Shown here one piece after another: positions 7,940-16,926 of a stretch of 34,893 nt of DNA (positions are counted from its first letter, which is position 1; each line of letters begins with the position of its first letter). The notes under the pieces are model-generated. The model saw nothing but the letters and a program-made list of their open reading frames with translations, was not told the DNA's origin and did no database searches. The stretch spans positions 1-34,893 of the forward strand of contig SIAQ01000052.1 in NCBI GenBank assembly GCA_009697105.1, read 5' to 3'. The stretch is from Gemmataceae bacterium (GTDB lineage: Bacteria; Planctomycetota; Planctomycetia; Gemmatales; Gemmataceae). The position numbers were made by a program, and so were the translations under genes.

Positions 7940-8833
7940 ATGCCACTCCGCACCGCTCTGCATTCGGTCAGCTACGCCGGTGTTTGGACCGGCCAAGCTC
8001 GGCTCGAATTGCCCGCGTTTCTGGGCAAGGCGAAGTCGCTCAGCTATGACGCAGTCATGCTGATGGCGAAACGGCCTCACCTCTCGGTACTCGACTACGA
8101 TGCTCGCGGCGTCAATGAGCTTCGCCGGCAAGTGCACGATCTCGGTTTGCACGTCGCTTGCCTGGCCGGTTACAACGACTTCACGCTCGGCAGCGATCGC
8201 CCCGACATTCCGTGCCGCGAGATGCAGATTCTCTATGTGCGCGAGTTGGCCCGGCTCGCGCAAGCGCTCGGATGCCCGCTCATTCGTGTTTTCACGAGCT
8301 ACGATGATCTTCGTACGCCCTACGATCAACAGTGGACGGCCACGGTCGCGTCCTTGAAGGAATGCGCTCAGCGTGTCGGCGAGTTTGGCGTCACGCTTGC
8401 TGTGCAGAACCATCACGACACAGCGGTTCACTATGAGGCGCTGTTCGATCTGCTCGAGGAAATCGCGGAGCCGAATTGTAAGGCGGCGTTCGACGCTTGG
8501 GCGCCGGCGCTGCACGGGATGGACTTGGAGGCTGCCGTGCGAAAGATGGCGCCGCACCTCGCGCACACCACGGTTGCGGACTACGTGCGTCGTCCGCGTT
8601 TCCGCTATCAACCACCGCTCGTGAACTACACGCGCGAGACCGATGCTATCCGTGCTGTGCCGATGGGCGACGGATTCATCGACTATCGCAGGTTCTTCAC
8701 GGCTCTCGAAGACATCGGCTATCAAGGCTATGTCGCATACGAGATGTGCTCGTATCTTAAAGGCGGCGGCAGCGAGGCGAATCTGGATCGGTGTGCTCGG
8801 CAGTTTCTTGAATACGTAGTCCGTAGTCCGTAG
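7940..8833 (+). CDS. Sugar phosphate isomerase/epimerase family protein (xylose-isomerase-like TIM barrel)
   Basis: A 297-residue protein starting MPLRTALHSVSYAGVW; GGGAG (7928-7932) gives a good ribosome-binding site. The TIM-barrel pattern of the AP-endonuclease-2/sugar-isomerase superfamily is clear: LGLHVACLAGYNDF, CPLIRVFTSYDD, GVTLAVQNHHDT, CKAAFDAWAP, HTTVADYVR, GFIDYRRFFTALEDIGYQGY and YEMCSY. Metal-ligand candidates are the His in VQNHHD, the Asp in AAFDAW and the Glu in YEMCS. It should isomerise or epimerise a sugar or inositol-type substrate in the cytoplasm; the substrate is not readable. Oddity: the last codons (YVVRSP) and the stop at 8831-8833 lie inside a short tandem GTAGTCC repeat, so the tail appears repeat-derived. 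Confidence 0.87.
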   Translation: MPLRTALHSVSYAGVWTGQARLELPAFLGKAKSLSYDAVMLMAKRPHLSVLDYDARGVNELRRQVHDLGLHVACLAGYNDFTLGSDRPDIPCREMQILYVRELARLAQALGCPLIRVFTSYDDLRTPYDQQWTATVASLKECAQRVGEFGVTLAVQNHHDTAVHYEALFDLLEEIAEPNCKAAFDAWAPALHGMDLEAAVRKMAPHLAHTTVADYVRRPRFRYQPPLVNYTRETDAIRAVPMGDGFIDYRRFFTALEDIGYQGYVAYEMCSYLKGGGSEANLDRCARQFLEYVVRSP

Positions 8834-8873
8834 TCCGTGGCTTGTCTGTATTTGCCACGGACTAAGGACTATG
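8815..8873. repeat. GTAGTCC tandem repeat and inverted repeat at a gene end
   Basis: Three 7-base units (GTAGTCC) run from about 8816. The left arm 8822-8840 pairs with 8855-8873 (17 of 19 bases), with a 14-base loop. The stop codon of the isomerase lies in the left arm, so the hairpin may act as its terminator. The right arm ends 14 bases before the start of the glycerophosphodiesterase gene. Confidence 0.8.
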
Positions 8874-8887
8874 ACTGGAGTATCCTC

Positions 8888-9691
8888 ATGCGTTCCATCT
8901 ACCTCGTTTTCGCGTTACTGATGTTTGCCACGCCCGTGCACGCCCAGGCCGAAGCCGCGCGAAAGGTCAAGCACACAGTCGGGCATCGCGGGTCGTGTGC
9001 GGATCGGCCTGAGAACACGTTGGCGAGCTATCGTCGCGCCATCGAATCGGGCGCGGCGATGATGGAGATGGACGTGCGAATCTCGAAGGATGGCGTCCTC
9101 ATCAGCTTGCACGATGCCGACGTCAAACGCACGACCAATGGCAAAGGCTTGGCAGAGGACTTCACCTTCGCCGAGCTGCGCAAACTCGACGCCGGCACCT
9201 GGTTCGACAGCAAATATTCCGGTGAACGTATTTCAACGATGCGCGAGATCCTAGAGCTTGGCAAAGGCAAGATCGACATCCTTCTCGACCTTCAACAGAA
9301 GGACGAAGACTACGCCCAACGTATCGCCGCCGAGGTGCGCAAGTTCGGCGAGCCGAAGCGCATCTGGGTGGGCGTGCGGACGCTTGAACACGCCAAGCAA
9401 TTTCGCAAGCTGCTGCCCGAAACGAAATAAATAGCGCTGATCCCGACGACCGATTCGATCGACGCCTTCGCCGACGCCAAGGTCGATATGATCCGCCTGT
9501 GGACGAAATGGCTCAACGATAAAACTCTGGTCCCGCGTGTCCGTAAACATGGCGTGATGCTGCACCTCAACGGCACGTTCGGCGCTGAGGACGAAACACG
9601 CATGCTGTTGATGCACGCCCCCGACTCGATCGCCAGTGACGACCCAGCCAAGCTCGTCGCGTCGTTGAAGAAGATCGCGGGGGGGAAGTGA
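8888..9691 (+). pseudogene. Secreted glycerophosphodiester phosphodiesterase interrupted by an in-frame TAA
   Basis: The start at 8888 has GGAG eight bases upstream and gives a signal peptide (MRSIYLVFALLMFATPVHAQ). Catalytic GDPD residues are present: His33-Arg34-Gly35 (HRGS), Glu60 and Asp62 (EMD) and His75 (LHD). The family hydrolyses glycerophosphodiesters to glycerol-3-phosphate and an alcohol, here in the periplasm. At codon 181 (9428-9430) a TAA stops translation after RKLLPETK. The same frame then continues as IALIPTTDSIDAFADAK to a TGA at 9689-9691, giving 86 more residues that complete the barrel (VDMIRLWTKW, VMLHLNGTFG). A C-to-T change of CAA (Gln) would explain the stop. A 180-residue product would lack the last strands of the barrel and is probably inactive. 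A separate short gene from ATG 9488 is less likely because it has no independent family role. Confidence 0.85.
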
Positions 9692-9756
9692 TGACACATC
9701 GCTGCCCAAATCGCCCGTGGATTCGTATTCCTATTCTGTAAGGAATAAACCTTCCC

Positions 9757-9820
9757 CGTTTAGCCGCTCGCCTTTGGCGAGCGCGACCTGGCGCGCTCGC
9801 CAAAGGCGAGCGGCTAAACG
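9757..9820. repeat. Perfect 29-bp inverted repeat (TTTAGCCGCTCGCC type)
   Basis: Arms 9757-9785 and 9792-9820 are perfect reverse complements with a 6-base spacer. The arm matches that at 5526-5560, with one changed base in the inner loop (TTT for TCT), so both belong to one dispersed family. It lies between the broken GDPD gene and the DUF1080 gene. Confidence 0.9.
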
Positions 9821-9861
9821 AATGGTTGTCCGCAAACATTCCCGCCATTCGAGGTAACCTC

Positions 9862-10494
9862 ATGAATCGGTCTCTCCCAGTTTTTGTACTTATCCTACTC
9901 GCCACGCCGCTCCTCGCCGGCGATGCGCCGAAGGGCTTTCAATCGCTCTTCAATGGCAAAGACCTCGACGGCTGGAAATCGACCGTCAAAACCAAGGTCT
10001 GGGGCGCGGAGAAAGGCGTCATCTATTGCGAAGGCGGCGGCGGTAGTTATCTGATGACCGAAAAACAGTATGGCGATTATGAACTTCGCCTCGAGTACAA
10101 AATGCCCAAAGGCGGCAACTCCGGCGTCGCCATTCGCTCGCCTTTTCAGGGCGACCCGGCCTACGCAGGCATGGAATTGCAACTCATCGACGACGAAGGT
10201 TGGCCAGACAAACTTCAGAAATGGCAGAACACCGGCGGCATCTACAACGTCGTCCCGCCCAAGACGCTCAAGAATCGCCCAATCGGCGAATGGAACCAGA
10301 TGACCGTCATCGCCAAAGGCCGACAGATCACCGTCATCAACAACGGCGAAACACTCGTTGACGCCAACCTCGACGACTACGTGAAGGAACACGCCAAACG
10401 CCATCCGGGCCTCCTGCGCAAAGACGGCCATATCGGCTTTCAGAGCTACAACAAGCGCGTCGAGTTTCGCAATATCTTCCTGAAGCCGCTTTAA
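9862..10494 (+). CDS. Secreted DUF1080 protein (3-keto-disaccharide hydrolase family)
   Basis: A 210-residue protein starting MNRSLPVFVLILLATPLLAG, a signal peptide; GAGG (9851-9854) fixes the ATG at 9862. The DUF1080 fold, a concanavalin-like beta-sandwich, is recognisable from GFQSLFNGKDLDGWK, GDYELRLEYKMPKGGNSGVA, GMELQLIDDEG, PIGEWNQMTVIAKG and GHIGFQSYNKRVEFRNIFL. Length is typical for a stand-alone family member. Members are exported and are linked to hydrolysis of 3-keto-glycosides made by periplasmic dehydrogenases; that fits a cluster with sugar isomerase and oxidoreductase genes, but the exact substrate is inferred. A longer frame using TTG 9826 is rejected. Confidence 0.9.
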   Translation: MNRSLPVFVLILLATPLLAGDAPKGFQSLFNGKDLDGWKSTVKTKVWGAEKGVIYCEGGGGSYLMTEKQYGDYELRLEYKMPKGGNSGVAIRSPFQGDPAYAGMELQLIDDEGWPDKLQKWQNTGGIYNVVPPKTLKNRPIGEWNQMTVIAKGRQITVINNGETLVDANLDDYVKEHAKRHPGLLRKDGHIGFQSYNKRVEFRNIFLKPL

Positions 10495-10503
10495 TTTTTC
10501 CCC

Positions 10504-10590
10504 AAGCCCCACGATGAGCGCAGCGATTCGTGGGGGTCGAAATCACCGAGGCATCAAGCCCCACCAATCGCTGCGCTCATGGTGGGGCTT
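10504..10590. repeat. Paired AAGCCCCA-type inverted repeat
   Basis: The left arm 10504-10537 and right arm 10558-10590 are near-perfect reverse complements, closely matching the element at 7839-7923. The right arm runs directly into the G-run (10591-10596) that acts as ribosome-binding site of the following esterase gene, so the hairpin could affect its translation. Confidence 0.88.
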
Positions 10591-10602
10591 GGGGGGAATT
10601 TC

Positions 10603-12690
<2,088 letters not shown>

Positions 12691-12709
12691 TGGATTGATC
12701 AATAGATAA

Positions 12710-12776
12710 GTTTAGCCGCGACACGCAGCGGAGCGCATTGTCGAACACGCGCTCCACTGGCGCGTCGCGGCTAAAC
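12710..12776. repeat. Imperfect inverted repeat (TTTAGCCGCGAC type)
   Basis: Outer arms GTTTAGCCGCGAC (12710-12722) and its reverse complement (12764-12776) pair perfectly; the inner part pairs imperfectly (GGAGCGC with GCGCTCC). The outer arm shares TTTAGCCGC with the palindromes at 5526 and 9757, suggesting a related family with a different core. It lies between the esterase and LUD-domain genes. Confidence 0.8.
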
Positions 12777-12795
12777 AAGATGGATAATCAAATCA

Positions 12796-13458
12796 ATGGC
12801 CACGCGTGAATTGATGCTGCATCGAATTAAGCAAGCGGTGATCGAAGGCAACCGCGCCGGTGGTGCGCCGCCCTTGCCTCGGCGAGGAACGGTCGGCTAT
12901 CAGGGCGCGGGAACCGACAGCGTTCAGAAATTTTGCACGGAGTTGGCGAACGCCGGCGGGATCGCACATCATGCCGACGTGATCACCGATGTCGTGCGCG
13001 TCGTGGAATCGATTCTGCAACCGTTGCATGCCCACAAGTTGTTGCTCAGCGCCGGCGGCACGGTGGAACGCCTGGGGTTGCCAAGCATATTGCGCGATCT
13101 TGGTTATGACGTGCGCGTAGTGAACGAAACACCGACTCGCGATGAACTCTTCGCGGCTGACGTCGGCATCACCAATGTCCATCGGCTCATCGCGGAGACC
13201 GGTTCCGTCGTGGTCGCGACCAGCCCGAGCGAGCCGCGCTCAGTCAGCCTGCTGCCGCCGGTACACATCGCGATTGCCGAGCGTTCGCAAATTCTGCCCG
13301 ACTTGTTCGACTTGTTCGATCTCTATACGCCGACGCAGTCGCTGCCGCCGGCGTGCTTGACGCTCATTACCGGACCGAGCAAAACCGGCGACATCGAGCT
13401 AAAACTCGTCACCGGCGTACACGGCCCTGGCGAAATTCACGTGATCATCGTGGATTGA
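12796..13458 (+). CDS. lutC: LUD-domain protein, LutC/YkgG type
   Basis: A 220-residue protein starting MATRELMLHRIKQAV, the usual helical start of LutC. The LUD fold is marked by ITNVHRLIAETGSVVVATSP, SVSLLPPVHIAI, LITGPSKTGDIELKLVTGVH and GPGEIHVIIVD at the C-terminus. LutC works with LutA and LutB (iron-sulfur and LUD proteins) to oxidise L-lactate to pyruvate. Here no lutA or lutB lies next to it, which is common for dispersed copies, so lactate use is family knowledge and not shown by context. No strong ribosome-binding site precedes ATG 12796. It is cytoplasmic. It lies between a palindrome on each side, so may be transcribed alone. Confidence 0.87.
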   Translation: MATRELMLHRIKQAVIEGNRAGGAPPLPRRGTVGYQGAGTDSVQKFCTELANAGGIAHHADVITDVVRVVESILQPLHAHKLLLSAGGTVERLGLPSILRDLGYDVRVVNETPTRDELFAADVGITNVHRLIAETGSVVVATSPSEPRSVSLLPPVHIAIAERSQILPDLFDLFDLYTPTQSLPPACLTLITGPSKTGDIELKLVTGVHGPGEIHVIIVD

Positions 13459-13467
13459 TCCGATCGC

Positions 13468-13519
13468 CGCTTGCGGCTTAGCGCTCGCACAGCGCAAAGT
13501 GAGCGCTAAGCCGCAAGCG
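13468..13519. repeat. Perfect 19-bp inverted repeat (GCTTGCGGCTTAGCGCTC type)
   Basis: Arms 13468-13486 and 13501-13519 are perfect reverse complements with a 14-base spacer. It begins 9 bases after the lutC stop, so it may end that transcript. The same 19-base arm appears alone at 22289-22307. Confidence 0.9.
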
Positions 13520-13560
13520 AAAATCATTCAAATATCAACAATAATTTACAGGACCCACTC

Positions 13561-14286
13561 ATGGCAAAACTCAAAGGCAAAACGGTACTCGTCACCGGCG
13601 GCGGCAGCGGCATCGGGGCGGCGTGCGCCAAAGCGCTCCTTGACGAGGGCGCCAATGTCGCCATCGCCGGCCGCGATCAGAAAAAACTCGACGAACTCGC
13701 CAAATCGCTTGGCAACGTTCTCGCCGTCTCTTGCGACGTGTCCGATAAAACCCAGGTCAAGAACCTGATCGACACCGTCACCAAAAAGCTCGGCCCGATA
13801 GATATCCTCGTCAACAACGCCGGCACGAACCTCAAGGAACGCACCTTCCGCGAGCTGACGCCCGAATCGTGGGATCGGCTCATCCGCACGAATCTCGACG
13901 GCGCGTTCTACACTATCCATGCCGTCTTCCCGTCGATGCTCGCCCGCCAGGACGGCCTGATTATCAACATCGTTTCGATAGCAGGCAAACGCGCTTCGCC
14001 GCTCGGCGGTGTCGCCTACGCTGCTAGCAAGTTCGGCCAGGCGGCGTTGGGCATCGGCCTCGCGGCGGAGGAACGGGCTTCGGGCATTCGCGTTTGCAAC
14101 ATCTACCCCGGCGAAGTCGACACGCCGATCCTCGTCTTCCGCCCGAAGCCGATCTCGGAAGACCACCGCGCCAAGATTCTGCGTCCCGAAGATGTCGCCG
14201 ACGCTGTGCGCTTCGTCGCCACGCTGCCGCCGCACGTGTCGATCCCGGAGTTAGTGATCAAGCCGACGGCGCAGGAGTATATCTGA
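13561..14286 (+). CDS. Short-chain dehydrogenase/reductase (SDR)
   Basis: A 241-residue classical SDR. The cofactor motif TGGGSGIG is at 12-19, the NNAG motif at 85-88, Asn111 in TNLDG, and the catalytic set Ser139, Tyr153 and Lys157 (YAASK) is complete. The PGEVDTP segment is typical of the family. It is an NAD(P)-dependent oxidoreductase of the cytoplasm. Substrate is not readable; its place in a sugar-catabolic run suggests a polyol or keto-sugar, which is inference. AGGA about eight bases before ATG 13561 supports the start. The last residues (IKPTAQEYI) lack the usual DGG segment of fatty-acid-type SDRs. Confidence 0.9.
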   Translation: MAKLKGKTVLVTGGGSGIGAACAKALLDEGANVAIAGRDQKKLDELAKSLGNVLAVSCDVSDKTQVKNLIDTVTKKLGPIDILVNNAGTNLKERTFRELTPESWDRLIRTNLDGAFYTIHAVFPSMLARQDGLIINIVSIAGKRASPLGGVAYAASKFGQAALGIGLAAEERASGIRVCNIYPGEVDTPILVFRPKPISEDHRAKILRPEDVADAVRFVATLPPHVSIPELVIKPTAQEYI

Positions 14287-14506
14287 GGTGGGTAAAGTCG
14301 CTGATCAAAGTCACGGGTCGGCGCTGGGCTTGCAAAAATAACGTCGATGAGCGACATTATCTCTTCGGCTGCCCAAGTTGAGAATTGTAATTGATATCAA
14401 GCGCCGGCGGCTCCGACGTTTGACACCCCCGCCGATCTTCGCGTCACTAGCGGCTGAAACAAGGAAGTTCCTTCGGGCTGGACCTGCTCGAAGCACATTT
14501 CGGAAA

Positions 14507-15100
14507 ATGATCATGATGATCGCACTCGACATGCCACGTCCGGCTACAACACCACCAAGCGACCATACGCCTCGACGTGTCGCCTTCGACCAGGCGATGC
14601 ACGAGAACATTCTGCCGTTCCATCCCGGCCCGATCGCAGATGTAATCGTTCGGCGACTGAGCGTATACGACGACAAGCGCGGTTGGCTGTGCGAGTTGTT
14701 TCGCAACGATGAACTGGCTGGCGATCTGGTCCCCGCCATGGCCTATGTGTCGGCAACACTGCCAGGCGAGGCACGTGGGCCACATGAGCATTTGCAGCAG
14801 ACCGACCATTTCTGCTTCTTGGGGCCGGCGACATTCCATCTCCACCTTTGGGATAACCGCCCCGAATCACCGACCTATCTCTGCCATGAGATCGCGATTC
14901 TGCCGGGTGATCAACCGATGACCGTCACCGTTCCGCCTGGCGTGGTGCATGCGTATCGCAACGTCGGTGTAACGGCAGGGCTGACCTGGAACGCTCCGAA
15001 CCGCCTGTACCGCGGCGAGGGCCGAGCCGATCCCGTCGATGAAATTCGCCACGAGGATGACCTGCGAACCCCGTTTCGGCTGATTCAAGCCCAGGGATGA
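14507..15100 (+). CDS. RmlC-like cupin, dTDP-4-dehydrorhamnose 3,5-epimerase family
   Basis: About 197 residues from ATG 14507. RRLSVYDDKRGWLCELFRND, MAYVSATLPGEARGPHEHL, QQTDHFCFLGPATFHLHLWD and VTVPPGVVHAYRNVG match the cupin fold of the dTDP-sugar 3,5-epimerase family. That family normally epimerises dTDP-4-dehydro-6-deoxyglucose on the way to rhamnose. No rmlA, rmlB or rmlD homologue lies nearby, so a different nucleotide-sugar or a plain cupin role is possible. Start is uncertain: ATG at 14507, 14513, 14516, 14531 and 14597 are all in frame and none has a strong ribosome-binding site. The C-terminal IQAQG and stop (15098-15100) run into a palindrome (15098-15164). Confidence 0.78.
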   Translation: MIMMIALDMPRPATTPPSDHTPRRVAFDQAMHENILPFHPGPIADVIVRRLSVYDDKRGWLCELFRNDELAGDLVPAMAYVSATLPGEARGPHEHLQQTDHFCFLGPATFHLHLWDNRPESPTYLCHEIAILPGDQPMTVTVPPGVVHAYRNVGVTAGLTWNAPNRLYRGEGRADPVDEIRHEDDLRTPFRLIQAQG

Positions 15101-15164
15101 GGTACGCCGAATCCCTGGGATGAACTCGCGTCGGCGATTGCTCCCAAGGGTTCGGAGTACCTCA
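15098..15164. repeat. Inverted repeat overlapping the epimerase stop codon
   Basis: Arms 15098-15120 and 15142-15164 (TGAGGTAC-CCGAA-CC-TGGGA) pair with three mismatches. The TGA stop of the epimerase is the first triplet of the left arm. A further partial copy of the outer end (GGAGTACCTCACCC) lies at about 15379-15392, before the convergent glycosyltransferase gene. Confidence 0.8.
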
Positions 15165-15407
15165 CCCCATAGGCACCAACTTAAGCTCAGCCGCAACACC
15201 GTTAGAATTTTAACCACAGAGACACAGAGGAAATACGAAGAATGGAAAACAAGGAAGACACGCCGGATCGTGAAATTGATCGTTCCCTACTCCGCGCATT
15301 TTCTCTGTGTCTCTGTGTCTCTGTGGTTAAATTGCGATTTGCTGACACCGTTTCCTTAAGTTGATGCGTATGGGATTTGGAGTACCTCACCCGTGGGCTT
15401 GCCTCTG
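15101..15407. other. Gap between convergent genes, filled by two inverted repeats
   Basis: This 307-base gap lies between the plus-strand epimerase stop and the minus-strand glycosyltransferase stop. It contains the 15098-15164 palindrome, the 15208-15331 ACCACAGAGACACAGAG palindrome and a partial extra arm near 15379. I see no gene here. A bidirectional terminator role would fit the convergent arrangement. Confidence 0.55.
15208..15331. repeat. ACCACAGAGACACAGAG-type inverted repeat
   Basis: The left arm 15208-15228 (TTTAACCACAGAGACACAG...) and right arm ending at 15331 are perfect complements over 21 bases; the right arm has an extra CTCTGTGT unit. About 80 bases lie between. Repeats with this wording are widely scattered in bacterial genomes of this kind. 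It lies in the gap between convergent genes. Confidence 0.85.
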
Positions 15408-16922
15408 CTACAAACCAAGTCGTGCAGCGCGATTGCGCATCACGACTAGCGGACGATCGCGTTTGCCCGTGACGAAATCCTTCGTGAACAACAACGGCTC
15501 CAAAGCGTTTGCCGGCAGATGATCGCGCATCTGGTGAATACACGCTTCGGGCATTACGATGTAAACGGGATACGATCGTTCCGCCCAGATGGCCAAGTTC
15601 TCCCATTCCAGAATCGTGTCTACCGGCTTGCCGACGTGGTACGTGAGCAGATGCGACTCCGCGCGGAAGAAGATCACCGGGCCATCGGTGCGTTCGCGAA
15701 TCTCGCGCGCGATCGTGCGATACGGCCAATCGCGTTCTTCGGCAGGCACGAACCACGTCAGATACACCAGCCAGCCCACGACGCAGCCGCACACGATAGT
15801 GCCGAACGAGAGTGTCATCCGCAAACGCTTCGTTTCGTTCTCGTGCAGCCAATGTTCCAGGCCCACGCCGAGGAATATCGCCAATCCCGGATACGCGGGC
15901 AGGAGATAGTCCGCTCGTTTGAAGCGCATCAGCGACAGAAATAATGCGATCGTACTGAACCAAACCAACCCACCACGTGCTAATGGATCGTTGCGTATCG
16001 CGCCATTACGAAAAAACACGTATATCGCCCACGGCGCGATCAACGACCACGGCAACAGATCGACGACGGCACGCGGCCCGTAGAACCACCATGGGTGCCA
16101 CGCCAATGCTTCCGCGCCGCCCAGGCCACGTTCCACATTGTGATACCAAAAGAATACTTCCCAAAGCTGGTTGTTAGTTCGATGATTCGCCCAGACAAAC
16201 CACGGCGATGTGATCGCCAATACGAGCGGTATGCCCCACCCCAGCGTTGTCGAGCGTAGCAAGGCCAAATGATCGCGCAGCCGCAGTCCAGCCTGCGAAA
16301 GCCAACAGGTACCGGCGATCATGCCAGGCAACACGAGAGCAATCGGACCTTTCAGCAACACACCGATCGCTAGCATCCCATATCCGAATCCATGCCAGGC
16401 CCAACGCCCGTGTCGCGAATTGTCCGCCAGATTGCCCAGATGAAATGCCGTCAACGCGATAGTAACAGATGAGGCGAGCGGCATATCGATTCGGCCGACA
16501 CGCGCCAGCCAGGTGAAGTGCACGAAGGTCGCCAGGATCGCCGCGGCGAGGAAACCCACCGTCGCACGACCCGAGCGGACACCCGCGTAGAAAAGGAACA
16601 ACACACTCGCAATCGCTGCAAGCGCCGCGGGCAGGCGCACGGCCCAAACATCGACGCCGCCGAGCATCCAGCCGAGGCAGGCGACGAGCCAATAGTACAT
16701 CGGCGGCTTTTGCAATTCGAGATGCCGATCGAAAAGCCGAGGAACCAGCCAATGGCCTTCGTCGAGTATCGTCTGAGCGTTCTGCGCCGCCCGAGCTTCA
16801 TGGCTGCTCGTCAAATCACGGTCGCCAAGCCCGGTGAAGAAGAGCACGCCACACAAAACGAGCAGTACGCCGGTCTGCAGAAGCCGACGGTGATGCTTCA
16901 GGAGGTCGCCAATCGCGGTCAT
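15408..16922 (-). CDS. ArnT-like glycosyltransferase (GT39/GT83 family), multi-pass membrane
   Basis: A 504-residue membrane protein with about ten or more hydrophobic helices. The N-terminal periplasmic signature of lipid-linked-sugar transferases is present: DRDLTSSHEARAAQNAQTIL, with the Glu of HEARAA in the usual acid position after the first helix, and RHLELQKPPMYYWL shortly after. WLARVGRIDMPLASSVTIAL and LLKGPIALVLPG also fit the family. ArnT-type enzymes move a sugar from an undecaprenyl carrier to lipid A or another envelope acceptor on the periplasmic side. The start lies four bases after the stop of the ABC exporter gene, so the two are surely one transcript and probably serve envelope glycolipid assembly. 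Donor and acceptor cannot be read from sequence. Confidence 0.88.
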   Translation of the reverse strand: MTAIGDLLKHHRRLLQTGVLLVLCGVLFFTGLGDRDLTSSHEARAAQNAQTILDEGHWLVPRLFDRHLELQKPPMYYWLVACLGWMLGGVDVWAVRLPAALAAIASVLFLFYAGVRSGRATVGFLAAAILATFVHFTWLARVGRIDMPLASSVTIALTAFHLGNLADNSRHGRWAWHGFGYGMLAIGVLLKGPIALVLPGMIAGTCWLSQAGLRLRDHLALLRSTTLGWGIPLVLAITSPWFVWANHRTNNQLWEVFFWYHNVERGLGGAEALAWHPWWFYGPRAVVDLLPWSLIAPWAIYVFFRNGAIRNDPLARGGLVWFSTIALFLSLMRFKRADYLLPAYPGLAIFLGVGLEHWLHENETKRLRMTLSFGTIVCGCVVGWLVYLTWFVPAEERDWPYRTIAREIRERTDGPVIFFRAESHLLTYHVGKPVDTILEWENLAIWAERSYPVYIVMPEACIHQMRDHLPANALEPLLFTKDFVTGKRDRPLVVMRNRAARLGL

Positions 16923-16926
16923 GATG

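Noticed and set aside
7922..8725. 267-codon minus-strand frame
   Set aside because: Antisense to the sugar isomerase, which has a full TIM-barrel pattern.
8815..8840. CRISPR-like direct repeats
   Set aside because: Units are only seven bases and adjacent without spacers.
9488..9691. Separate small gene after the GDPD stop
   Set aside because: Same frame and family as the upstream GDPD part; best explained as its C-terminal piece.
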